From: Daphnia pulex
Lineage: Eukaryota; Arthropoda; Branchiopoda; Diplostraca; Daphniidae
Direction of reading: 5' to 3'
Assembly (NCBI RefSeq): GCF_021134715.1
Contig: NC_060027.1
Span: 744,001 to 808,000, forward strand
DNA: 64,000 nucleotides
This document shows positions 25,999 to 39,400 of the stretch, piece by piece. A program made the translations under genes and the position numbers. Every line of letters begins with the position of its first letter. Positions within the stretch are counted from its first letter, which is position 1. The notes beneath the pieces were generated by a model. It saw only the letters and a list, made by a program, of their open reading frames with translations. It made no database searches and was not told the origin of the DNA.

Positions 25999-27777
25999 TC
26001 AGCTATCGGGATAGTAATCCACGTCTAGATCCCAGCGCTGCTCTTCAATCATCCTGTGAAGCTCGGCGATTTCGCTATCGACGACTAATTGACAGCGATA
26101 GACTTTCAGGTTCGACAAACGTTTCGAATGATGGATGACGGACCAGAGACTCCTCATGGAAATATTTGAGCAAGATTCCAATTCGAGACTATCGAGATCA
26201 TGGCCGACGAGACTTTCGGACAAAATGGCATCGCTCATGTTCTGACTGGCCGTTATTTTAATGTGTCTGATGCCGGGCGATGCAGTAAGGGCTGCCAGAC
26301 AAGAAGCGGGGACGTCGTGGTGGGAATCTTCATTTGATTTGCGATCGCGAACGGAGACATTTAATTTGGAAAGAGATTGAATGGTCGTCCTAGTGTCGGT
26401 CGTCGTCTCCCTGTAGCTGTGATTGAGTTCCAGAGATAACGAAGTGAGTTGGTGGCAGGAATGGGCGATCCGTTCCAGGTCAACGTGACGAATCCGGCCG
26501 ATTGACAAGTGCTGCAGGGTCGATCCGTGTTTCGTTAAAATCGAATCGAAACCTTCGCGGAATTCCAGCAGAAGCTCAGACCTTGTGTGACTGCCCAGCA
26601 CGACCCGCAGCTCCCGCAGGCAGTGCAAATGTTCCAGCGCTTGAAGCTCTTCGGCCAGCAGTAGCGACGGACCATCGATGATCACCTGGTGTCCGGATAA
26701 GATGTAACACAATTAATAGAGAAGGAACGCACAAACTCATTGAAAGTATCACCAACTTGTACGGCCTGGCGGCAGAGCTGGACGGCACCTTGTAAACTGT
26801 ACAGTCGATATGAACTGTCACTGATCAGCTGATGCAGGGAATAGCTGGGCGGAGTAGTGATGTGCGACGTGCTAGTTCCGGAAGCCAGATCTCGATAAAT
26901 TTGCCCCAGAGCGTTGATTGTGTTGCGCCATTTGAGGCTGCTCAGCCCGGTACATCGTTGCACAACGGATCGAATGCCACGCTCGTCCACCTGGGTTTGC
27001 ATGACGTCCAGTAATTGAAGCTTGATCCCGACTGCCGACTCCTGGCACAAATTCGACACACTCCAATTGGTAACGCGTTCGCACAGCGACAGGTCCAATT
27101 CCCTGTTTTTAATTTTAATTCCGATTAAACGAACATATTAACGGAAAGAATAATTTACCTTAAATTCTGACAGTGTTTGATGAGGGTGAGAACTTGTTGA
27201 TCGGCGCAGTTGGTCGAACGGAGACTAATGACTCGAAGGTAATCCAGCGAGGGGACAATGTCAGTCCAGAAAATATCCGGAATGCGGAGGACGTTGGATA
27301 AATTAATTCGCAACAAATTCTAAAAGGAATAAGAAATAAAAACAATTGAAGGAAAAGCGATAACAAACATTTATGTAACTGATCTACCGGTTTACGTCGA
27401 CAAATGATACCGAGTGCGATGTCGATGTAATAATCCCAACTGTCGTGCTGATACGGATTGGAAAGGTCAATTTCATTCAAATGGTCCGTTAAAGCCAGTT
27501 GAAAGTGACTAGCGGATAACCCCGGAATAGTTTTCAAGCGATTGAAAATCTGGCCAGTTAAATCACTGGCTATTACAATCACAAATAGGAAGTGTATAAT
27601 AAAATAAAGTTGATAAAAATTACGCAATTCAGGAAAAAAAGGAGATGACGAAATTTGGTTAGTTTTACTGAGGTAGTTGAATTGTGGGTAATGATGCAAC
27701 GCGAACCATTCAATCGAACAGGAGACGGTTTTCAAACATTCCGACACCAACGTCTGCGGTGACTTTCGCTTCGGCAT
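25999..27777 (-). CDS. Leucine-rich repeat protein (AMN1/F-box-LRR or ZER1-like layout)
   Basis: Five minus-strand exons join in frame (27669-27777, 27388-27569, 27159-27319, 26757-27102, 25999-26685), giving 494 residues. After a short N-terminal region (LVSECLKTV, then SDLTGQIFNRLKTI, which loosely resembles an F-box or VHL-box start) come repeated cysteine-type LRRs: LRVISLRSTNCADQQVL, then HCQNLRELDLSLCERVTNWS, LTSLSLEL, DSLELESCSNISMRSLW and LSNLKVYRCQL. Such proteins commonly act as substrate adaptors of cullin ubiquitin ligases, but this is inference from architecture. The N-terminal box is too degenerate to assign. No close orthologue is named with confidence. The start is the first ATG, followed by the basic MPKRKSP. 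Confidence 0.75.
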
Positions 27778-28683
27778 GTCGGGAGAAGATATGACACAAC
27801 ACTACTAAAACAAACGACGATTTACAACATTTGCATTTCACACTCAAACTGAGCCAAAAGAGCACATTCTATCACCAGCGACGACTAGCACAGAACATAA
27901 CAATGAGCCATTCGATTATGAACTGACGAAAAAAGGGCTCGATTCCTTTTTTCATTCCTATCCCCCCCCCCCCACCGGTGTCTCCATTCCCATAGTCACC
28001 ATTGATTGGCTGACTTGAGTTCGGGATTTCCCCGCTTTTCGTATGCCTGTTTGAGGCTGTTATCTATTTTCTCAGACAAGGGAAAAGCCCTAGTCCCTTC
28101 CCCGGGTCTATACTAAGAAAATAAAATATAAAAAGAACCGGCGTTTTGGGGCGGGAGTTATCACGTCACGTGTAGACAAAAAAGTGGGTCGTTTTACGGT
28201 CTGGTGTGTATGTGATTGCGTGTATTGGGCAGTGAAAAATACAAAAAAAAAGAACAAATATCGTCAACAAAAATTTTTATCTCTTTTTTTTTTTTTTGCA
28301 GATGCTGTTTTCTTTTTTTTAAAACACCACCAACACGACAGAATTCTTTTTAAAAAGAGGTGGGCTCCATTTTGTGCAAATGAAGCGCGTGCGGCCCAAA
28401 AATAAAAAAAAAACGACGAAAGCCAAAGAATTTTTTAAAAAAAGGTGTGTTCATCCAATATTAATTAAAATGTAACCCCTTCCCCTCCACAAAAATGAGA
28501 TTCCGGAGATAAATAGATCAAAATTTGTTTTTTTCCTTTAAAGCTGCTGTTTGCGACCACGAAAAAGTGTCACATTTTTAAACCAAACAAAAAAAAAAGT
28601 TTAATAATTATTGAGAATTCTTAACACACAAAAAATGAAATTTTGAATTTTTGGAGGGGATTCGAGAGAAAACAATTGCGTCA
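27778..28683. other. Spacer between the LRR gene and the small heat shock gene
   Basis: About 0.9 kb. It includes a C-run near 27963-27974 and several long A and T runs (28242-28252, 28285-28300, 28405-28415). The part near 27780-27950 is probably the LRR gene promoter and the part near 28450-28683 the 3' UTR of the heat shock gene. Nothing else recognised. Confidence 0.4.
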
Positions 28684-29958
28684 TCAATGCTGGGCGATGG
28701 GGATCATTTTCTCACCAGAAGCGATGGCCGGTAGAGGGGCTTCAATGGTCAACACTCCGTCCTGTTTGAATCAAAAAGAACCAAAATGGTCAAAACCAAA
28801 TAACCATAGGGGAGGCAACAACATATACAAGACGAAAAGGTGAAAGTGTTTCACCTTAGACAGCGACGAGCGGATCAATTCGGGATTGGTCCCCTTGGGC
28901 AACAGGAACTCTCGATTGTATTCTCTGTAGACGGATTTGGTTTCGGACTTTTCCTCGTGTTTGGCGTGCACCAGCAACTTGTTGTCCACCGTTTTGACGA
29001 CAATCTCTTCGGGCGTGTACTGGGCCACGTCGAAACGCAATTTCAATTTCTTCTCTTCGCCGTCCTCTTGAATGAGCGGCGAGTGGAGACCAGTCAACCA
29101 ATCGGACGCGGGAGCGGCCAAAGCGCTAAACCATCAATCGACCATTTCAATTATTATTATTTTAAAAATTAAAAGGCGACACGCCAAATGTTAAATCAAT
29201 TATTAATAGACCAAAAGTCCGACCATAAATAAAGCTCCAATAGCGTTGTGGTTATTTTCTGTTTTGTTTTAAAAAGAAAAAAAGGCCTGAATTAGTAGCG
29301 CGTTTTTACCTGTGCAGGTGAGAGGAAGTGCCGGAAGAAAGAGAGGACATTTGAGAAGTCATTTGTTCCTTGACATCGCCGATCCACTTGCGTGCCTCCG
29401 ACATGTGCATACCCGGCATCATAGAGCTTGTTTGGTTTTTATAGGGTTAAAACATAAATGGTAAGCCATGGGCAAAAGATAAGACGCGCGTATTATACAA
29501 CAATTGTTGGAGGTTAAAAAGTTTTGATCATTTTCCCAGCGAAGATGTTTTCGTATTAAAAAAAAAAAGAAAAGAAAGAAAGAAGAGAGAGAATAAAAAT
29601 GAATAGTTAATAAGTGTTATTCCACAGCCAACGGCCTCTTTGGTGATTTGTGATGTCTAGCGTTTTTCTAAAAGAAATAACAACCAATTCCCGGAAGACC
29701 CACGCGGATGATGGATGATGCGTTGGGTTGGGTTCTTTACCTGTTGTTGGTGGTGGACGAGGTGGTGCTGCTCGAGGTGGACGAGCGTGAAAAGAGCGAC
29801 GACGACTGCTCGCGATTGAGCAATTCCGAGCGGAACTTGGTCATTTCATCCTCCATTTTGCGCATTTCCGAGTCGAAGCGCTCGCGGATCGAGTTGAACT
29901 CGGAATCCAGGACGCTGAAATCGCCCAGCTTGACGGGGATAATATTCTTGCCGGCCAT
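28684..29958 (-). CDS. Small heat shock protein (alpha-crystallin type, CG14207/HSPB8-like)
   Basis: ATP-independent chaperone that holds unfolding proteins. Four minus-strand exons join in frame (29741-29958, 29310-29426, 28855-29125, 28684-28761), giving 227 residues. The start MAGKNIIPVKLGDFSVLDSE and the RERFDSEMRKMEDEM segment match the Drosophila CG14207 group closely, as I recall it. The alpha-crystallin domain runs from about residue 125 (KKLKLRFDVAQYTPEEIVVK) to LRSSLSKDGVL-type ending, and the C-terminal I-P-I anchor is present (KMIPIAQH). A Ser/Thr-rich linker (about residues 52-72) and the exon at 29310-29426 make it longer than CG14207. A 5' UTR intron is likely (donor near 30512, acceptor near 29973). 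Confidence 0.92.
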
Positions 29959-32900
29959 TTTGAATCAAATACACCTGTGCAAACAATCAAACAAATAAAA
30001 GGAGGGGTTGGATAAAAAGAAAATGACGTCAGTGTGTGTAAAGGTAATCAACGGAGGGGCGGTGGCGTCGAATGTCTCTCAAAAGAAGCGAAGAATTAAT
30101 CCGAGCCGACAACGGGCCCAGCCCCAGCAGGTAAGAAAATACCCGCTGAGTTCTCCTGCCTCTTTTTAAAAAGAAAAACAACACCCAAATGTCTTGCTTC
30201 GTCAAGGTTACGTGACCATAAAAGGACTTGAAAAGAGACACGACGGGGAGCAAACACTCGGGGTGGTACCTCATCCCACAGAGTAAACCCCTCGTATTCA
30301 AACATCAACAGCACACACAGACACACAGAGCTAAATGCGTGTAAGCTCATAGGCCATACATACGGAGAGCCATGTCTCTTTTTTTTTTTCAAATGAACCC
30401 GTTGCCATGGCAACCAAATAGTTTCCAATCACGCTCGGAAACAAGAAAAAAGAAATAACCCAAACGATACAAACATCGCTGAATGAAAATGTGTGATCGC
30501 TTGCCAATGTTTACCTGTTGAAATTCGTAAACACGTGTGAAATCAAATGAATAGAAGAAGCTGGAGTAGAGCTCGGGAGTGTTGTGCTGGCGTGAGAGAA
30601 TCAAAAGGCACTGAATGGACGACTTGAACGTACGAGAGAGCTAGAGCGAGCGAGAGAGAGAGCAACTGATGCACTTTGTTGTTTGGAACTGTCTGGTTGT
30701 TAGTCCCGGGAGTTCTTCTCCTTTTTATACACATAGAAGACAAATGCGCTGGAAGGGGAGCCTCGGTCTCGGAAATAGCCGGGCGACGCAGCGGGAGTAA
30801 GGGGGGGGGGGAGGGGTTTATAACACACACACATAACTGAATAGACGAGAAAAAAGCCCGTCTTTGGCGCTGGACCAAAATGAGAGACGCCCTTTTTGTT
30901 TTGTTTTTTTCGCCTTGGAGCACCAAAACGCTTCATCTTTTTTTTCCTTGGGTATTTTTCTCTTCTCGGAGCGTCTAGCAACTTCGATCCAACGGGATTC
31001 CAGCCGAGCCGCGAAGTTTTAAACCGGACTTCCCACACGGAACGAAACAACTCGGAAATGAGAAAAAAGAAGAAAGAAAGAAGAAGAAAAGTGTGATGGA
31101 GCGGACTTGACTCATCCGGACGATAAAAGACCCCCCAAAATTATCGAAATGACTCAATCAAAAAGGAATTTGTGCACATTCGAGAGAAGAAAAATAAAAA
31201 CAAATTTTAATTAAAAAAAAAAAAGGGAATTGTAAAATTTCTACTGGGCCAATTTGGTGTGTGCCAGTCTCCTTAATTTTTTGTTGTTTCATTCTAATTA
31301 GAGAGAGCTGCACTCTTCAACTTGTCACAAAAATAAACTTCTCTCCAGACACAATAACGAACCCCAACATTCCAGACAACGCCCCGACCCGTGTCTACGC
31401 AAACACACACACACACACACGCACCAATTGATTTTTTTTCCCGACGAAAAATAAAAAGGCGTTGGTTTGGTAGGAATAATAATAAAAGTTGATCGGCGAT
31501 GTGGTTGATGGATGCCGCCATGCCTGGCAATCTGGCATCGTGAGAGTCTACACCTAAAAAAGGTGTTGTTCTTGTCATTTCGTATGTAGATTCGAATTCA
31601 TAAGATGTGACGTCATGACGTGTGGCCAGCCCAAGGGGGGGGGGGGGGAAACGTGATGTCATCGTGCCGAAAATAGGTGGACGACGTCAGGGCTTGAAAC
31701 GCAACCGACCAATGGCGAAGCTGATCGATACAGACGCACAGTGAGAGTGTTCCAGGATAGTACAAACGGCATTTTAAAAGATCTAACGGAAAAGGGAGGA
31801 GCGAGTTTTTTGGTGGAAAACGAATGTGCCATGTTGAATGGAACCGGTCAGCCACTACCACAGCCCTGTGTGTTTCTTTCTGGACCAGGAGTCACAGACA
31901 AATGCCTGACATTCCCCCCAGAGAGATTCTGCACAACAGCGAAACGAAATGAAAGTTGACACGCACGAAATCAGCCTCACCTTAAATGGTTGCTCGCCTC
32001 GCCAAGTTGGTCGAAAAGATTCGATTGATTAAAAGTCCCAGCAGCGGAAAGACGAACTGACCAAAAAATGTTGTTTACGCACCGTCAATTTGTTGTTCGT
32101 TTCTCGTCTGCTGTCAACAGGCGACGTTGCCAATTCTCCGCCAGGAATTTGCCCCCATTTCTCTTTCACTTATTTTGCAATTGTGATTGATTTGTCCTCG
32201 TGCTTTTTAGTCGGCACGTCAGGCACGATCGTTCCCTGTTTGGATCCCGACCAAAAATTTACCCAAAAATGAAAAAAAAAAACAACACACACACACAAAA
32301 AAAAGAAACTGATTGTCATTTTTTGTTGCTGATGCGGCAGATTGCCATTGTGTTTTGTGGGCTGTGTGTGTGAAATCGCTTTTTGACGACGATTCCATCA
32401 ACACAAACCGAGAAAGACCAGAAAGAAAAAGAAAAAAAGAAAACGATTTCCTTATTGGGATTTTACACGGTTCCAACATGGTCATCATCATAATCGACAC
32501 AGTGGGTGTGGGATGATGTCAGTGGGAATATTCTCGATCGTCGATGAAAAACCCCCACATCCACACGCAATAAGTGTATTCATTTTTTGTTTTGTTTTTC
32601 ACTTCTTTCATCACCATCTTCTCGTCTTTGTTTTTTTTTCTTCTTCTTTACTTTTTATGCAAGTTAAATGATATTTTTCACATCAAATTAGAAAACAATA
32701 TTTTAAGTGGGGGGGAGTAAAGAAAAAAGAGATAGAAGGTAGAAGAAGATGGGGGAGTGACAAAATGATGAGGGAAAACAAAAAAATTCATTGCTTCATT
32801 ATTTCTGTAATTCTTCTTTCACAGTGAAAACTTAAGTGCTTCCTCCGCGTAAAATTCAAAAATTTCCTATTCGCTCGATATTTTTTTGTTTTATCTTTTC

Positions 32901-33414
32901 AAACCTTTTCAAAACATTTTCCAAAATAAGTGTACACAAAAAGTGTTTGTGGACGCGATTGTTTTTTGTTTGTTTGCTTCTCGAAACCCAATTCCCTAAT
33001 AGGCGAAAAACCGAAAAGAAAAAAAAGTAATGGTGAAATATAATCGAGAATTAACTTTTACAAGAAAGAAACAATATAACATTGTCAAAACAAACGAAAG
33101 AGAAAAGAAGATTGAAAGATTCACAAACAGAAAAGAAAGAGGGGGGGTTTTTTCAATGGTTGGCTCTCCCAATCAGCAGCCCCTCCCACTTCCTCTCCCA
33201 GCATTGCCTTTGCATTTAGTAATTCATCATCTAAGTTTAATTCCGAAAATAATAAAGAGAAAAAAAATAGAAACTATTAAGTTTCATTAATTAATTTTTT
33301 TTTTTGCGACACCCACAACAAGGTAAGCCTGTAAATAGTACGAGAAAGAAGAATAAGAAAAAAAAGGGCGGTTAAACACAGGTGTGTGTGTGGGGGGTAG
33401 AGATATTTGGAGGA
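29959..33414. other. 5' region of the small heat shock gene and spacer before UBR
   Basis: About 3.5 kb without a supported protein gene. The first part (29959-30730) is the 5' UTR, 5' intron and promoter of the heat shock gene. The rest is rich in A, T and G homopolymer runs and short simple repeats: a CA repeat at about 31405-31421, G runs near 30798-30815 and 31626-31638, and GAAA-rich purine tracts near 31060-31095. No clear heat shock element array was found. Confidence 0.45.
30721..30729 (-). promoter_or_regulatory. Candidate TATA box of the small heat shock gene
   Basis: On the minus strand the sequence reads GTATAAAAAGG, a strong TATA match. It lies about 200 bases upstream of a 5' UTR donor (CAACAG|gtaaac near 30512) that can splice to an acceptor 15 bases before the start codon. 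This makes a coherent promoter, but a transcription start was not seen directly. Confidence 0.4.
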
Positions 33415-36400
33415 TTAAAGGTGGTGCCATTCGGTCACGACGAGAGCCTGGGAGTTTTCCATGTACTTTGCCGCTTCGTTGTAAAGACCGTGGGAGCGCC
33501 AGAGGAGCTCCAACTTACGACGCGATGCATCACAAATGTGAAGTGGATCACCCCGGCGCAGGCCCTGGTCCGTCTCGCCGTAAGCATCGACGTAAGGCGG
33601 AGGTAAGAAACAACCTGAGAGAAAGACAAAAAAATGAACATTTCCCATCATTCAACATGTTAATGATGGGCATAGAACTTAGAAAAGAAGATAAGGAAAT
33701 AGATACGAACCTTTGCTTTTTCCAGCCATCAGGAGCAGTTTACATTCCCGGACTCGCAAAAATAGACAAGCTCCTAATCCGCACAATTGAGCGTGAGCCG
33801 TACAGGCTCCCACTTGCTGCCCATCCAATTCCGTCTGGCAACAGTAGCTCTGAAAAACAAACAAAACAAAATTCAATAAATAAAGGTCGAAGGAATTCAG
33901 TTAACTTTAGTTGACTTTTACGCACTTGAGAGCAGAGCATTTTGCCAGTCACGAGGCACATGGCCGGAGTGCGAGCTTCGTCGCCCTCGCTATTGGGACA
34001 CGTGAAGAGCGAGGCCGCGTTAATGAGCTCACTGTAGTCGGACGGGAGCTGAATGAGCCCGGACGAGATAACGGGAAAGGTCCACGGTGGCCTGGGTTTA
34101 GCTGCTGCCGCTTCGACCACGGCCACGTCACTGGTGGTGGCCGTCGGCGGGACGAGCGACATGTTCCACAGAGAAAGCAACGGTCTGGCCCAGCTCTCCG
34201 AGACGAGCTGGCCGAGCGACTCGACGCCCAAATAGCGCAACCAGAGGACGGCCTCGGCGTAGTTGTCGTAAGCGTCGTCCAGTTTCGGGTACGGGATGTT
34301 GGTGATGAAGTGAAACAGGATGGCCGACGACCGGAAGAACGGCAGACATTGTTCCGTCACCCACTTCTCAGTCGTGAGGGTGACATCAGGGCGGCCCAGC
34401 AACTGCAGGTAACTCTGCCAACTTTCACTGGTGGCGAACGTGCTGCTACTACACGACGGCTGATCCATATCCATATCGTCGGATGCGGGCGCCATTGTAG
34501 CCGCGATTTGCGTCACATGACAAAACAGACAAAGACGGAAAATGTGCCAAGCCTGAAAAAAAGGAGAAGACGATTCATCATTGTAATTAAGACTCGAGAG
34601 AAATAGGAAAGAAAAAGAAAAAAAAACATGAGCAGAGTCATTATTTACTAAAATTGGGTTGAACTGGGGGACTCCTCGGACGTCGCTGTCAAAAGATGGC
34701 TCACTAAGTGAAGGCAAGGTACAAAAGAGACCGAGCAATAGACCGAATGCGTCAATCTCTAAGACGGAAATTGTACTACTGGGCAGCAGAACCATACGCA
34801 ATAAGTGAAGGGCATAGTTCTTCATCACCTATTGCATTCAAATACGATTGAAAAGGTTAATGGGTAAATGAGTTTTGACGTTGGAAATAGAAATGAATTT
34901 TACTTCTTGTGACGTGACGATGGACTCCATAGAAATCACAAGCCGCAGAAGCGCTCGCAGTCCCTCCTCCTGACGGGCGGCCAGCCCAGTTGAAGGACTG
35001 TGATTCTGATAGGCAAGTAAAGATTCCGTTGATAAGATGGTGTAAGCTGTCGCTTGGGCAATCGCCATAGGAACACGAATATCATCTGCATTAGGGTTGG
35101 CTGCTACGGCCGTCTGCAGAAGAAAAAAAAAAGTTATTATTATAATTTTTTTTTTCAAGTTAATTACTCAAAATCATTAGAAATGTACCGAAAATAATCG
35201 CAATAAAATTTCTAACAATGAAAGTCAAAACAAAATATTATATTGACTTAATTTAACGAAAAAAGAAGACATGGGCCTGTCCGGGATTTGAACCCGGGAC
35301 CTCTCGCACCCAAAGCGAGAATCATACCCCTAGACCAACAGGCCACATACGAATCGAGTTTCTAAGCTATGTGATCGCACACTGGGAATGGCTACATTTC
35401 CTTTGAAAATTCGAAACAAATAGTTTTACATACGTTAAACTACACTAAATTAGCGGAAAAATTACTATTTACAATTTAACATTAGAAACTCAAGACACAA
35501 TGCCAAAAATAACCTTGAAACAATTCAAAAAAATAAAAATAAAAAAAAAACAGCATTGCCTCTGCTACTGCTACAGTGCTACGAGTAGTAGTCACGGAAA
35601 GAATGTGCCCGTTTTTTTTTAATGAAAATTTTCAATAAAACGAAGAAAATCAATAAAATTAATTTAAAAAAATAATACTAAGCAAGATTCTTCATTATTA
35701 AATGTGAAAAAAGAAGAAAAAAGCAAAAAAGAACGTCTGGGCCTGACCGGGATTTGAACCCGGGACCTCTCGCACCCGAAGCGAGAATCATACCCCTAGA
35801 CCATCAGGCCACATATGAAAACAAACTTACCGTGTATACTGACTGGACGAACAGGGAAGCCATCTCCTTTAGAGTTGCAGCGATCTTGGGTCGAGAGCGA
35901 GCCGTGAGCACGTTGACAAACAACTTAGATTTCATGGACCCTAATTTCGTTTCCATCTCCGCCGGCCCACAAGTTTCGTAGACGTTGGTGTTATCCGTTT
36001 TGGCGTATTTGACTTCTCGAGTGTTGTCGGCAAGGAGCTGCAAGCCTTCCAACCAAATGTTCATATCAGCTTGGCCAGCTTCAGATCCAGTGGGACGGAT
36101 GCTGGATGCGGATCGATTGGGTAAAATGGGTAAGACCGCGTTGGACAAGCTTTTACACAACGGGCAGAGAAACTCGTGACGTTCCACATCGTAACTGGCG
36201 CTTTGTCGGGGTCTAATTTGAATTTTAGAAAATGATTTAGTCATTAAAAAAAAAATTCTAGAAAGTAGCGTTGACGAAAGCTCCTTTCTATTTACCGATA
36301 AGATCTTCTACGTTCGCGACCGAGAAGGGAGTCGAAATGTTGCTGCCAGCACTGAAAGTGCATGACGTGGCCACACGTTGATATATGAGTTCCGATCCGC

Positions 36401-39400
36401 CTACCGGCGTCAATCAGCATCGGCCAAGTTTCGGGCAGCGGCTCTTCCGTCGCCGCCTTGTCGTTCTTCCACCTTAAAACGGTCGACAACTGGACGAAAG
36501 ACGCCAGCACCATGGCGGGCTGCTCGCCCGTCTGGCGATGTTCTTCCTGGCAAACGATACACGTGTAACTGGTTTCGGACGTTGAGGGAGCCACCGTGAA
36601 GCCCGGGCCGAGGCAAACAGGGAAGATTTGAGCGCTAGAAGGAGATTCAGACAAGTCCATGGCAGATCCGCTTAGAGTTGAACCAAGATTCGAAGCTGTC
36701 GGGGCGCCACCACTCTCTGGAATATGAAATTGTAAAGTGAGAAGACGGGCAGAGATAAGGGAGGAAAAAAAACCTGAGATAGATGAACCTGTTTCTTGGA
36801 ACAGTTTTGCATGCTCCTTGATGAAACTCTTTTGCTGGGCCGACATCTGAGCCAAGATGGCAGCTCGTCGAGCTGCCGCCATTTCAGCTTTCCTTTGACG
36901 GGCAGCAGCTTCCGCTGGGGATTCTTGTCCAGGTCCTTCGGCTGATTCGGCTTCCATCGAGGCACCACCAGCTCCTTCTGTAGAGCCTCTTGACTGTGTT
37001 TGAAAGTAAGGGGCTCGTTTTAACTCCCCATAACCAGGCGATTTTATGAACATGTCATTACCTGGGCAGCAGAGTGCACTGAGCGAAATTTGCGGATAGT
37101 CCACATCAGCAACGGGCGATGAACGTCCACCCGGCCGTTGGTTTGCAACGACTCGAGAACTGTGAGCAACCGGAAGTTTTCTTGAGCTTGTACGCTGAAA
37201 TCGAAAGGCGGCCGAGACTTGTCCTGCTGGCGAGATTCTTCTTCTCGAAGTGCCAGTCCAGTCAGATGCAAAGCGGCCTGCAGCTGGCCCTCGGAGAAGG
37301 TCCTCGAGCGGAGGTCGTATGTCCTCAACAGAACCTGGTGGATGAGGTGCATGGTGATCTGGCAATTCATCAATCCGACTAGATTGCGCAGGGCAGGAGC
37401 CAGGGGAATAGGTACGGGTGGCGGGCAACAGTTCTCCTCGTTACGGCCACGGCGGATCTTGCGGACATTGTCCTCCGATCGCGACTGATCTTCGCGGCTG
37501 TAGTGGTAGTGGTACACGTTATAGTCGCCGTAGAATTCCGGTTTGAGCGAAAAGACGCCGCGGCCGGTCCCCTGCAACGGTTTGCGGAAGACGGCCACTT
37601 TGTCAGCCACACGCTCCAGTCCCGTCTCGTGGTGAGCATCTTCCGGGAGGGCCCGGTTGAGAGCCGCATGTCCCTGGGATTCCACACACAACAGGTGAAG
37701 CACTTCGTGGCTAAGACACTCATCTTCATCCACCTGTTTTTTAAAATGATTTGAATTAATCGATGTCAAATAGGTTGAACTTGGTCGAGATTTACCTGGC
37801 CAATGCCGGGCGTGAATCTTTCCAGTGACAAGATGATGATGAGACGGAGAAACTCTTCTGCGATGAATATCGTTTGGCGAAGTCCGTCTTCTTCGGCGTT
37901 GCTCTTTTTGGTGGATGAAGTCGTCTGCTTGGCCAGCAGCTGTTGGTTGGCGTCGAAATCGGCCTGGGCCCAACTCAGCAGACTGAAGCGATGGAGGCAT
38001 GCCAACAGGAAAGAATCGGGGGAATCGAAGAGGGCGGCGCTGAGCTGCAACAGGACTATGTCACGGTCGTACATTTCCGTCCGGCAGCGCACGTTCTGAT
38101 AAAAGTAGAGCTGATTGATCAGCGAGTAGCCGTTGTGACGCCACATTCCGGCTTGCACTTGCGCCATCAGGACTTGTAGTCGGAGAGGGGCTTCCATCAG
38201 CTGGAGGAGAGTCGGTTTCGCTTCCAGCGTCATCTCCGAGCAATCCCATTCGAGTCCGTGTTTGGGCAGGGCCAGCAACAATCCGGAGATCATTCGCGAT
38301 AGCGGAAGGTGAACGCTGACCGGTTGCGTGGAGACGTCGTAATCGTAGCAGAGCTGCGTAAAGTTCAAGAGCGTAACGGCGTTCTTGGGCTGCTGCTCGG
38401 TCGGCTGCAGTTCTTGAAACTTTTTCAAAGCGGCTCTGGTGGATTTGAGAAGGACTTTGCGATCTGATGCGCACCACTGAACAATAAGGGTCAGGACGGG
38501 CGCCAGTTTGCAGTGAAGGTTGAAAGCGGCTTCCCATTCCGCTTCGAATTCCACGTGCTGGCCAGTTTGGCGGACGACACTGTCCATTCCCTGTGAAGAA
38601 ATCAGTGTGAGTCAAATCTATAAACAACTCTTTGAACAAGGCCAATCATTTCTTACCTCCATGGATGAAAGTAACGAGAGAAGCATGCTGAGGCCCTGAA
38701 GAAAGCCTTTGCGCAAAGGATCACTCCATCGTCCGGATGTTGAATCCGTGTCATCGGCCACCTGCGTCTGCATTTGTAAGCCTTCGTCCAATTCCGGAAG
38801 AGGAACAGCAGACAATAAGTACTTGATGTCGTAGAGGACGTACATGGCCCGCCGGAATGACTGTTGATTCCGACTTCGGTCAAAGGACAAGAGTCCGTCT
38901 GCGTATCATATACATTTCAAATTAGATTACAGGGGGAAAACAACAACACGAACATGTTGTTGGTGAGGTTCAGGGCTTACCCAAGTTCTTCCGGCGATCG
39001 ATCTCGCCGAGAAAGCATCGCAGTAACGCTGCTAAGGCTCCGTGATGGCCCATCAAGTACTGGGCGAGCGTCGGTACGGTGAACAACTGTACAGAGAGCG
39101 ACGTCACGCTATGCGAATGATCGTGATCGTCCGAAATAAAGTCGGACATCAACCGGCCATAGTGTCGAGTAAATATCTGGCGGAATTTCAAAGGAATTAA
39201 GAGGCCATATTGATCAAAGTAAAAGAAAAATGAGAAGAAAACTTACGGTGGCAAAGTCTCGTTTGGCATCGGGATCCATCAGTAATCCGGCGATAAAGAG
39301 CCGATGCCAAGCCGATCGAGCGGCTTTCCACAACTGAGTGTCGGACAGAAGGACGGATTCGAGGAGCGATACCTCAGAGTCCCGCGTAATCGGCTGAAAT

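Noticed and set aside
33384-34606. Long plus-strand open frames over the UBR C-terminus (176 and 231 residues)
   Set aside because: They are antisense to well-recognised UBR exons and have no family features; the GC-rich coding strand leaves the opposite strand open.
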